This document shows positions 14,773 through 22,751 of a DNA stretch of 30,484 nt, piece by piece; the stretch's first letter is position 1, and every line of letters begins with the position of its first letter. The translations under genes and the position numbers were made by a program. Source of the stretch: DAIDKA01 sp035503515 (lineage in GTDB: Bacteria; Pseudomonadota; Gammaproteobacteria; Steroidobacterales; Steroidobacteraceae); the NCBI GenBank assembly GCA_035503515.1, contig DATJTJ010000166.1:1-30484 (forward strand), given 5' to 3'. Below the pieces are notes generated by a model. That model made no database searches and was not told the DNA's origin. It was given only the letters and a program-made list of their open reading frames with translations.

Positions 14773-16401
14773 TCAGCTCGAGCGGGGAATGAAGAAGAAG
14801 TCACCGAGCTCGTGCCCCGCCGCCTTGATGGCCTTGAGCTCCGGCACTTCGCTGAAGTGGTTGCGCGCCGAGGCCGCCTTGACGCGGTCCTGCACCTGCA
14901 CGAACAGCGCGGGCGCCGACAGGATGCCGGTGTTCGCGCCCAGCACGTCGAGGAAGGCGCGCGCGAACACCGAGTCGCCCTGCCCACCCGCGTCGAGGAC
15001 CGGATTGTCGCCGCCGGAGGCGAGCAGCAGCCGGGCGCGCTTGGGGAGTTTGTACCTGACGTAGTCCAGGGAGAACTGACCCTCGTTGCCGAAGATGTTC
15101 TGACCCGGTTCCGAGGACAGCAGCCCCGCGTAGCAGGAATCGGCGACGACCAGCACCCGCCGCGCCGGCAGCCGTCCGAGGTGCGCCGTGATCTGCTCGT
15201 TCGCGATCCAGAACGTGTCGTCGGGCGGCCGCTCGGCGTTGACCGGCAACCAGTAACCGGCGTCCGAAGGGCCGGTCTTGAGGCGCTCGCCATGGCCCGC
15301 GTAGTAGATGAGCACGTTGTCGTTGGGCTTGAGCACGCGGTTCAGGTCATTCAGGGCCTTGAGCATGGTGACGTCATTCGCATCCTCGATGACCTGCACC
15401 GTGAAGCCATATTTGTCACGCAGCAGCTGTGCCGCGCGTTCGGCGTCGGTGTGCGGGGTCTGCAGCTGCTCGAGGACCTTGTAGTTCTGGTTGCCGATCA
15501 CCAGCGCGTAATAGCGCCCGAAGTCCATGCCCTTCACCAACCGCGCCTGCGCCTGCGGATCCAGCGGGGTCACGGGCGCGCTGGCCACGGGCTCGCGGGT
15601 CTGCGTGGTCGGCATCGCGGCGAGCTGTCCGGCGCTGGTCCGTCGTTCGGATTCCAGCTTTGCGATCCAGCTCTTCAGTGCCTCGATTTCCTTGGCCGAA
15701 TCGGCATCCGGCTTCGCGGCCGCGGTCTGCGCACGCTGCTGCATCTCCAGCAGCTGCTTCTGCAGCAACTGCAGCTGCTGGTCCTTCTCGTCCAGTGCCT
15801 TCTGCAGCTCCTCCCGCATCTGCTGCTGCTCGCGCTGCGCGGCGGAGGTGTACATCACGTTGTCTTCGGGCAGGCCCCAGGCGCGGCGGTACAGGTTCAG
15901 GGCCTTCATCCGGTCCTTTTCCACCCCCAGTCCCTGTTCGTAGAGCGTGCCCAGGTCGAACAGCGCGCGTGAATATCCCTGGTCCGCCGCTTTCTGGTAC
16001 CACACCGCCGCAGCCTCCGGATTGGGCTCGCCCCCGAGTCCGCGCTCGAAGATCTCGCCGACATTGGTCTGCGCTTCAGCGTCACCCGCCTGGGCGGTGG
16101 CCATCCACACCCGCAGCGCCGACTTGTAGTCGGCGCGGTCGTAGGCGGTGTACTCCCCGCCCCGGATGCGGCAGTCGGCGGTCGTCGTGCGGGTCGGCCG
16201 ACGCTGCGTCAGATAGGTGGTGTTGCCGAGCTGGCGCACCAGCCCGGGCAGCAGACAATCGACGATCTCCAGGTCCTGGCGCGCGACCATGCCCTCGGTC
16301 GCGGTGTCCTTGGCCGCCCAGCCCGGCACCGCCGCGGCCGCAAGCCCGGCGCAGCCCAGGACCCGCAGGCCGCGTCCCCATCCGACATGCATCATGAACA
16401 T
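14773..16401 (-). CDS. Secreted caspase-fold (C14) protein with Sel1 repeats and coiled coil
   Basis: A 542-residue protein with a Sec signal ending near WAA (residues 27-30), so the product is probably periplasmic. Residues ~88-175 contain two Sel1-like repeats (GDAEAQTNVGEIFERGLGG, and the YSRALFDLGTLYEQGLGV unit). Residues ~186-255 form a Gln/Leu-rich coiled coil. Residues ~295-535 are a caspase-like peptidase domain with the dyad H370 (YYAGHGE) and C423 (VADSCYAG), both intact. GGGAGGAG five bases before the ATG at 16401 fixes the start. It lies in the T6SS-linked operon, 12 bp after the kinase gene. Family members include orthocaspases/metacaspase-like peptidases, usually cutting after Arg or Lys; specificity here is unknown. 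A role in processing envelope or secreted proteins is inference. Confidence 0.88.
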   Translation of the reverse strand: MFMMHVGWGRGLRVLGCAGLAAAAVPGWAAKDTATEGMVARQDLEIVDCLLPGLVRQLGNTTYLTQRRPTRTTTADCRIRGGEYTAYDRADYKSALRVWMATAQAGDAEAQTNVGEIFERGLGGEPNPEAAAVWYQKAADQGYSRALFDLGTLYEQGLGVEKDRMKALNLYRRAWGLPEDNVMYTSAAQREQQQMREELQKALDEKDQQLQLLQKQLLEMQQRAQTAAAKPDADSAKEIEALKSWIAKLESERRTSAGQLAAMPTTQTREPVASAPVTPLDPQAQARLVKGMDFGRYYALVIGNQNYKVLEQLQTPHTDAERAAQLLRDKYGFTVQVIEDANDVTMLKALNDLNRVLKPNDNVLIYYAGHGERLKTGPSDAGYWLPVNAERPPDDTFWIANEQITAHLGRLPARRVLVVADSCYAGLLSSEPGQNIFGNEGQFSLDYVRYKLPKRARLLLASGGDNPVLDAGGQGDSVFARAFLDVLGANTGILSAPALFVQVQDRVKAASARNHFSEVPELKAIKAAGHELGDFFFIPRSS

Positions 16402-16413
16402 CTGTGCTCCTCC

Positions 16414-17850
16414 CTACTCGCCGCCCGCATCGCGGATGGCACGACTCAGCGGCGCGTACGTGCGGTAGTAACCGCACGCGTCGTCGTTGCAGCGCTCGCG
16501 GAATTTCCTCAGTTCCTGCACCGCCTGCCGGCGGTCCGGCATCTTCCGGTACCAGTCGATGGCGAGGTCCGCGGCGCTGTCCAGTCCCCGCACCGCATCG
16601 GGGTCCTTCGGATGAAGTCTGAAGGCGTCGGCAAAGCAGCTGGCGGCATCGGCGCTGCCGGACACGTCGTGCGTCCGGGCGACATAGCCCAATGCGTCGT
16701 TCCCGCATTGCACCTTCTCCCGGAACTGCTGTTGGACTGCGGCGGGCAGTTGCTCCAGCGGGACGTCGGGCATCGAGAGCCGGTGGTTGTTGTACCAGAG
16801 ACCGCCGGCGGTCAGGACCAGCACCGTCACGGCCCCGATCAGGGCCTGCTGGATGACGGGCACGCCCTGCAGTTCGCGCAGGAACGCCGTGGCGTTGGGC
16901 GTGCGCCTGGCGGGATCGAAGCTCAACGCATGCTCGATGGCCCGCGCCTCGCGGCGCTTCAGTCCCCGCAGCGCGGGGCGCTGCAGGTTCGCGGCCCGGG
17001 CCTCCGGGGCCGACAGGCGCCCGAAGGGGTGCTGTCCGGTGGACAGCTCGAATGCCACGATGCCGAGTGAGAAGACGTCCTCGACGAGGCTCGGTTCTGC
17101 GTGCCCCGATAGGGCCTCGGGCGCCGCGTAGCCCGGCGTGTAGCCCTGGAATCCGCCCTCATCGGCGCTGTCTGCCGTGTCGGCGACACCCGCCACCTGC
17201 ACCGCCCGCGCAATGCCGAAGTCCAGGATCTTCGGCACGCCCTCATTCGTCAGGAACACGTTCGCCGGCTTGAAATCCGAATGGACGATGCCCTTGCGAT
17301 GCGCGTGGGCCAGGCCTTCGGCCATGCCGCGGATGATGGGCAGGGCGCGCGCGCGCGGCAGTCCCTGCGCCCCGGCCTCGCGGATGACGCGATCCAGCGG
17401 CTTGCCCTGCAGCAGCTCCATCGCGATGAACGCCCGTCCCGAGTGGTCGTCGCGGTCGAAGACGTGGACCGTGACGATGTTCGGATGTGCGAGCTTCTGC
17501 GCCCGGACGGCCTCCCGATGCAGGGCCACGAACGCATCCGGATGTGACTCGAAGTCGCTGTTGAGGACCTTGACGGCGACGTAGGGGTTGCGGTCGCGGG
17601 CCTCCTCCCCGAGCAGATCCTTGGCCCGCCACACCTGGCCCATGGTCCCCTGCCCGATGAGTTCGTCCAGCACGTAGCGGCCGCGCAGCCGGTAGCCCGG
17701 ACCGAACGCCGCGGGCGCGGGCGCAGGTACGGTTTCGACGCCGCCCGGACGCAGGCGGGTGCCGGCCTCCGGCATCTCGCGCAGCCGCGTGTCGCGCGCC
17801 ACGGTCCCGTGAACGAGGGTCTCGTCGTTTTCGGATTCAGGCGTGTTCAT
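16414..17850 (-). CDS. Membrane Ser/Thr protein kinase, PpkA-like, T6SS-linked
   Basis: A 478-residue Hanks-type kinase. The glycine loop is GQGTMGQV at 66-73, the ATP lysine is K94 in AVKV, and the catalytic loop is HSDFKPANV at 190-198. D192 is kept, while the usual HRD arginine is serine. DFG is at 210-212 and YAAPEA at 241-246. A single membrane segment spans ~335-353, followed by a ~120-residue periplasmic tail with conserved-looking cysteines (C382, C405, C454, C459). In the known T6SS switch such a kinase phosphorylates the FHA protein. The tail lacks the von Willebrand domain of Pseudomonas PpkA, so it is not a strict orthologue. The HRD change suggests less dependence on activation-loop phosphorylation. 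Its ATG overlaps the TagF-PP2C stop by 4 bp. Confidence 0.9.
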   Translation of the reverse strand: MNTPESENDETLVHGTVARDTRLREMPEAGTRLRPGGVETVPAPAPAAFGPGYRLRGRYVLDELIGQGTMGQVWRAKDLLGEEARDRNPYVAVKVLNSDFESHPDAFVALHREAVRAQKLAHPNIVTVHVFDRDDHSGRAFIAMELLQGKPLDRVIREAGAQGLPRARALPIIRGMAEGLAHAHRKGIVHSDFKPANVFLTNEGVPKILDFGIARAVQVAGVADTADSADEGGFQGYTPGYAAPEALSGHAEPSLVEDVFSLGIVAFELSTGQHPFGRLSAPEARAANLQRPALRGLKRREARAIEHALSFDPARRTPNATAFLRELQGVPVIQQALIGAVTVLVLTAGGLWYNNHRLSMPDVPLEQLPAAVQQQFREKVQCGNDALGYVARTHDVSGSADAASCFADAFRLHPKDPDAVRGLDSAADLAIDWYRKMPDRRQAVQELRKFRERCNDDACGYYRTYAPLSRAIRDAGGE

Positions 17851-19277
17851 GCGGCTTCGCGATGGACGTCGACGACGACGGCCGTGACGTTGTCGGCCGC
17901 GCCCGCCGCCCGGGCGGCAGCGATCAGATGCTGGGCGGCGAGCTGTGCGGACGCATCCGCCAGTCCCGCCCGCAACGCCGCCGGATCGAGGACCGCATGC
18001 AGGCCGTCACTGCAGAGCAGGAACCGGTCGCCGTCGGCGGCCTCATCGACGAGCGTGTCCAGTTCCAGCGTCGCCTCCCCCCCCACTGCACGGGTGATCT
18101 CTCCGGCGGTGGCCGCCGAGGCATGATCCTCGGTCAGCTGCGTCAGGATCCCGGCGCGCAGCAGATAGGCCCGACTGTCACCCGCCCACGAGATGCCCCA
18201 CTGCGCTCCGCGCAGCACCAGCGCCACCACCGTCGAGCCGCTGCGGACGCCGGCGCCCACGGCGAGCGCCGCGCCGTGCAGGTCCGCATTCACGCGCGAC
18301 AGCGCCAGCGCCACGGACTGCAGGGCCGCGTTGAGGGTGGCGACCGGCTCCAGGCTGTTGAGCGCGTCGACGACCATCTGGCTGGCCCGGTCCCCGTTGC
18401 TATGGCCCCCCATGCCGTCCGCGACCGCCCACAGGCGGCTGTCATCGCTGCGCATGAAGTTGTCCTGATTCTGGGCGCGAACGGTGCCCGGGTCGGTGGC
18501 GCCGCCGCTGGCGACCGCGAAGGGAGTCGCTGCCTGCAGGGCCTCCTCGGCCGGCGCCGCCTCCCGCTCGCCTTCCCAACCCGACTGCTCCCAGCTGCCA
18601 TCGAGCAGCGCCGCGAACTTCTGCGGCTGGGGCAGTCCGCGCACCAGCAGCACGTTCGGGCTGACGTGTTCGGATCCCTGGGTCCACCACATCGTGAGCG
18701 GTCGCAGCATCGACTGGGCCACCACGGCGAGCGGCGCACCGAGTGCGGCGGGCACGGCATCGATGTCGGCGAGCGGCCAGTGCCAGTGCGCCGCACCGGG
18801 GAACGACTGGCGCGGCATGAGCAGTCCATCGACGCTGCTCAGCAACGCGGCGCTGTCCGCGAGCTGCCGGTCCAATGCATCGAGCGTCAGTGAATCGCTC
18901 TGCACTGCCTCGGCGCACAGCGCTTCGATCTGCGCGAACCAGCGCGCCGCCGCGCAGGCGAAGTCGACGGGCGCGGCTGCCGCCGGCAGCGGCACCACGA
19001 TACTCAGTGGGAAGTAGCGCCCCACGCGATCGACGCTCGGCAGCAGCACGCCCGCGTAGCTTGCGGCGCCGGCGACCCCGTCGCTCAGGAAGAATCGCCA
19101 CATCGGACTGGTGAGATAGCAGTCCAGCCAGTGCGACCCCAGCTGCTGCCGGCTTTGGGCGATACAGCGCTGCAGCCACTCGTCCCAGACGTCCCGGAAT
19201 GCATCGTCCACGCGGCGCGCGATGAAATCCCCGTGACTGGGCAGCTTGCCGAAAAATCCTACGGTCGCGCCGGCCAT
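17847..19277 (-). CDS. TagF-PP2C phosphatase fusion (T6SS regulator)
   Basis: A 476-residue fusion. Residues ~1-225 are TagF (ImpM/DUF2094; VGFFGKLPSHGDFIARR at the N-terminus), a repressor of T6SS assembly. Residues ~250-476 are a PP2C phosphatase (PppA role). Its metal and catalytic motifs are RAQNQDNF at 267-274, VADGMGG at 285-291, GDSRAYL at 366-372, CSDGLH at 422-427 and DNVTAVVV at 462-469, all intact. TagF-PppA fusions are known, for example in Agrobacterium. The phosphatase should reverse the action of the kinase encoded next, and TagF is known to block activity independently through FHA protein binding. The start ATG at 19277 lies 9 bp after the tssM stop. Having both repressing arms on one polypeptide fixes their ratio. 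Confidence 0.93.
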   Translation of the reverse strand: MAGATVGFFGKLPSHGDFIARRVDDAFRDVWDEWLQRCIAQSRQQLGSHWLDCYLTSPMWRFFLSDGVAGAASYAGVLLPSVDRVGRYFPLSIVVPLPAAAAPVDFACAAARWFAQIEALCAEAVQSDSLTLDALDRQLADSAALLSSVDGLLMPRQSFPGAAHWHWPLADIDAVPAALGAPLAVVAQSMLRPLTMWWTQGSEHVSPNVLLVRGLPQPQKFAALLDGSWEQSGWEGEREAAPAEEALQAATPFAVASGGATDPGTVRAQNQDNFMRSDDSRLWAVADGMGGHSNGDRASQMVVDALNSLEPVATLNAALQSVALALSRVNADLHGAALAVGAGVRSGSTVVALVLRGAQWGISWAGDSRAYLLRAGILTQLTEDHASAATAGEITRAVGGEATLELDTLVDEAADGDRFLLCSDGLHAVLDPAALRAGLADASAQLAAQHLIAAARAAGAADNVTAVVVDVHREAA

Positions 19278-19286
19278 GCGCTCGGC

Positions 19287-22200
19287 TCAGGTACCGCAGC
19301 GGAAACCGCGGAGCTCGGCGCGGCCGAAGGGATTGCGCACCGAGGTCGCCTCCAGCGTGACCCGCGCGGTACGGCCCGACGCAGTCACGGTCACCAGGTA
19401 GCGCACGTCGGATTGCGGCTGGACACTGGCTTCGTCCAGCAGGTGAAACAGCGCCCAGGGGCCCTGGTACGAGCGGTTCGGTCCCGCGCCCCCGCTTTCC
19501 TCGAACAGTACCGAGCTTTGTCCGGGCGCGGGACCGGGCCAGACCAGCGCCTGCGCCCGCGTCGGGCCGTGCCGGTACTCGACGTCCTGGCCGTCGATGT
19601 CGAGGACCAGCCGCCGCACCGGCGCATCGAGGTATTCGGGCGTGACGCTGAAGTGCAGCTCGGGCAGCTGGGCGCCGGGCTTGAAGTAGATCTGGCGGAT
19701 GCGCTCGACCGCCTGGAACTGGGACAGGAGACTTGCCGGCCCGATGCCGCCCGCGCCCTCCTTCCAGCGCCAGGGCGTGGTGGAGGTATCCACCAGGGGC
19801 GCCAGGTGATCGTGGAAGAACAGGTCGAAGACGCCGCCGCTCGCGAACAGCCTGCCGAAGTCCGCAAGCGTCACATCGCTCTTGGCGCCGGCGGCGAACG
19901 GGTAGCGGCCCTCGATGAGCTGCCGGCACTCGCCCGCGACATCGGTCTGGTACAGACGCGAGAGTTCCTGGCCCGCCTCGGCCTTGGCGACCGCTTCGCC
20001 CTTGCTGCCCACCTGCGCCACGATCGCGGCGATCGGCGCGGGCAGCTGCATGGCGGCGATGCGCAGCTGCTGCACGGCGGTGGCCTGTCCGGCGGACGCC
20101 ACGGTGGACAGTGCGTTCGTGTCCCCGAGACCGTTGCCCATGCCGCCGAGCTGCTTCTGGATCTGGCCGATCGCCTGCAGCGTCTGGTCGATGGGCGCGG
20201 CCCCGGGGGGTCCGTCGATCAGCTTGTGCAGTGCCTGGAAGTGCTGCGTGACCCGCGTTCCGGGCGGCTCGGCCGTCGGCACCGCCCCGAAGGTCTGCTG
20301 CAGCGTCTGCAGTTTGGCCGCGATGGCCGCCTTGACGCTGGCGGCCGCATCGCCGGCCGGCGGTGGCTTGAGCAGATTGGTGTTGGCCTCGACGACGGTC
20401 AGCAGCCGCTTGAGCGGCGAGGACGCGCTCGCGAGCAGCGCCATCATGTCGGCCAGGTCCTTGGCGCTGGTCGTCGGCCGTGGCGCCAGGTCCGCGAGCA
20501 GGGCGTCCCAGGTGCGGATGTAATCGTCCTCGTACAGCCGCATCATGTCATTGACCAGTCGCGGGATGTCGGTCCGGGAGGCCACCCCCTCGCCGAGCAC
20601 CCAACTGTCACCCACGAAGTCGTTGGCGATGGTGTACTTGCCGGTGGTCGCGACATCCTGGAACACCGGCTGCGTGTAGAGCGCGGGCACCGGTTCGGAG
20701 AGCGGCGTGCCGCTCTTGCGGATCAGCACCGAGTCCCCGCCGAGGCCGATCTCCTTGTCCAGATGGATGGCGTGCTGGGTGTCGCTGGCAGAGGAGAGCT
20801 TCAGGCGGCTGTACATCAGGACGGGCAGCGAGGCCTGGCGCAGCGAGGTGCGGGCCTGGGCGACCAGGTCTTCGTTCAGACTCACGGGCTGCACCCGGCT
20901 CTTGTCCGCGATCAAGGCGTTGACGTGCGTGTCGAGACGCTCCACGGTGGCCGGATCGCCCGCGAAGCGCTGGCGCCATTCGAGATTGCTCATGAACTGC
21001 ATCTCGGCGGGCACCAGCCGTTGGGGCTCACCGAGCATCAGGTAGGTCTTCAGGTACTCGTACAGCCGGTCCGGCTGGCTCGCCAGCTGCGAGATGCGAT
21101 CCTGGAACGCCGCGGCGAGCGCCGGCGACAATCCATCGTTCAGCTCCCGAAGATAGGCATCCAGGGCCGCCCCGGCGAGCGAGCCGCCCTGGTACAGACC
21201 CGCGCGCATGCTCAGCGGCGCCCCCGCGTGGTACCGGTCGGCGACCGCGAGCACATCGCGGTAGGCATCCAGGCGCGGCAGCACGGACGTCAGCCCTCCG
21301 GTGTCCGCGGGCGGCAGGTTGGCGAGCGGCTGCACGACCGCCTGCACGTCCCGCAGGTAGCTGCTGTTGCGCTCGTAGCTGAGGAGGAACGCGGCGCAGA
21401 TCAGCACCGTCGCCGCGGCGATGCCGAGATAGGCGGAGGACTGGACGAACGCGGTGCGGATCTCCACCCGGCGGTTGAGGCCCGCCAGGCCGCTTTCGTG
21501 GAAGATCACTTCGGTGAGCAGGCGGCGGATGAAATAGGCCTTGCCCTGGCCCCCCTGGGCGCCGACGGCCCGCACGCCCAGGCCGAAGGTCCGCGACAGG
21601 GCGCCCAGCATGCGATCGATCGGCGTGCCCTCCTGCGTGCCGCTGGTGAGATAGACGCCGCGCAGCCAGGCGCCCTGCTCGAACGCGGACGGCCCGAAGG
21701 CTTCCTCGACGAAACCCGTCAGGGCCCGCCGCAGGCCCGCGAACTGACGGGGAAAGCCGAAGATCAGCGCGCGCCGCTCGACGTCACGCTCCGCTTCCAG
21801 GCGCCCGAGCATGCGCGTGTTGAGGCGTTCGAGCAGTTCATCGAGCTGCGCGGACAGCTGCGCGGGCGCCGCGCCGGATCGCGAGTCCGCGATCGGGAAG
21901 GTCGTGCCCCACACCTGGGCGCGCGCCTCCTGGTCGAGATCGTCGAAGAACTCGGTGAACCCCGCGAGCAGGTCGCACTTGGTGAGCAGCAGGTAGACCG
22001 GCAGGGTGATCCGCAGCTCCCGGTGCAGCTCCTCCAGCCGCTCGCGCACCGCGGCCACGTGGCGCGTGCGCTCGGCGTCGGAGAGCGACGCGAGATCGGC
22101 GACGCTCATCGCCACCAGCACCCCGTTGATGGGTCGGCGCCTGCGGTACTTGCGCAGCAATCCCAGGAATTCGCGCCAGCCGGCCGCGTCGCCGGCCTGA

Positions 22201-22751
22201 TCGGAGTCCTGCGTCGTGTAGCGTCCGGCGGTGTCGAGCAGGATCGCCTGGTCGGTGAACCACCAGTCGCAGTTGCGGGTGCCGCCGACACCCCGCAGCG
22301 CCTCCTTGCCGAATTTCTGGGCGAGGGGAAAGTTCAGGCCGGAGTTGACGATGGCCGTGGTCTTGCCGGCCCCGGGCGGGCCGATGATGATGTACCAGGG
22401 CAGCTCGTAGAGACTGGTGCTGCCCTTGCGCGTCCGCCGCAGCGCTTCGGCCGCTTCCTCGAAACGCTGCTGCAGCTGGCGGGCCTCGGCCGAGACGCGC
22501 GCCGAGGTCGGATCCTCCTGCCGGGCCACGGCCTTGGCCAGCTGGCCGCCGGCGCGGGCCGCCTTGAGCGCACGCCAGGCGGCGCGCACGCCCCAGAGTA
22601 CGACCACCAGGCCAATGAGGATCAGCCGCGCCAGCGGCGTCTCGAGCGGCACGTAGTCCGCGAAGGCGAGGTAGGGGCCGCCGAACCAGATCACCCCGGC
22701 GATCAGCAGCAGCGCGATCAGCAACAGCAGCTTCTTCAGCAGCGCGATCAC
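19287..22751 (-). CDS. tssM: T6SS inner-membrane protein TssM (IcmF)
   Basis: A 1154-residue protein, the expected length. Two N-terminal membrane helices (~5-23 and ~41-57) precede a cytoplasmic NTPase domain. Walker A GPPGAGKT is at 124-131, LLDTAGRY at 171-178 and LTKCD at 256-260. A third membrane helix lies at ~441-459. The remaining ~690 residues are the periplasmic arm, which contacts TssJ and lines the channel. The C-terminal beta-domain ends GRAELRGFRCGT. The start is GTG at 22751, overlapping the TssL stop by 4 bp. An intact Walker A suggests a functional nucleotide site, which only some TssM proteins need. It sits in the order tssJ-tssK-tssL-tssM, typical of proteobacterial T6SS clusters. 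Confidence 0.97.
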   Translation of the reverse strand: MIALLKKLLLLIALLLIAGVIWFGGPYLAFADYVPLETPLARLILIGLVVVLWGVRAAWRALKAARAGGQLAKAVARQEDPTSARVSAEARQLQQRFEEAAEALRRTRKGSTSLYELPWYIIIGPPGAGKTTAIVNSGLNFPLAQKFGKEALRGVGGTRNCDWWFTDQAILLDTAGRYTTQDSDQAGDAAGWREFLGLLRKYRRRRPINGVLVAMSVADLASLSDAERTRHVAAVRERLEELHRELRITLPVYLLLTKCDLLAGFTEFFDDLDQEARAQVWGTTFPIADSRSGAAPAQLSAQLDELLERLNTRMLGRLEAERDVERRALIFGFPRQFAGLRRALTGFVEEAFGPSAFEQGAWLRGVYLTSGTQEGTPIDRMLGALSRTFGLGVRAVGAQGGQGKAYFIRRLLTEVIFHESGLAGLNRRVEIRTAFVQSSAYLGIAAATVLICAAFLLSYERNSSYLRDVQAVVQPLANLPPADTGGLTSVLPRLDAYRDVLAVADRYHAGAPLSMRAGLYQGGSLAGAALDAYLRELNDGLSPALAAAFQDRISQLASQPDRLYEYLKTYLMLGEPQRLVPAEMQFMSNLEWRQRFAGDPATVERLDTHVNALIADKSRVQPVSLNEDLVAQARTSLRQASLPVLMYSRLKLSSASDTQHAIHLDKEIGLGGDSVLIRKSGTPLSEPVPALYTQPVFQDVATTGKYTIANDFVGDSWVLGEGVASRTDIPRLVNDMMRLYEDDYIRTWDALLADLAPRPTTSAKDLADMMALLASASSPLKRLLTVVEANTNLLKPPPAGDAAASVKAAIAAKLQTLQQTFGAVPTAEPPGTRVTQHFQALHKLIDGPPGAAPIDQTLQAIGQIQKQLGGMGNGLGDTNALSTVASAGQATAVQQLRIAAMQLPAPIAAIVAQVGSKGEAVAKAEAGQELSRLYQTDVAGECRQLIEGRYPFAAGAKSDVTLADFGRLFASGGVFDLFFHDHLAPLVDTSTTPWRWKEGAGGIGPASLLSQFQAVERIRQIYFKPGAQLPELHFSVTPEYLDAPVRRLVLDIDGQDVEYRHGPTRAQALVWPGPAPGQSSVLFEESGGAGPNRSYQGPWALFHLLDEASVQPQSDVRYLVTVTASGRTARVTLEATSVRNPFGRAELRGFRCGT

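Noticed and set aside
15720..15840. CTG/CAG-rich run resembling a microsatellite
   Set aside because: It encodes the Gln/Leu coiled coil of the caspase-fold protein in frame and is not a regular repeat.
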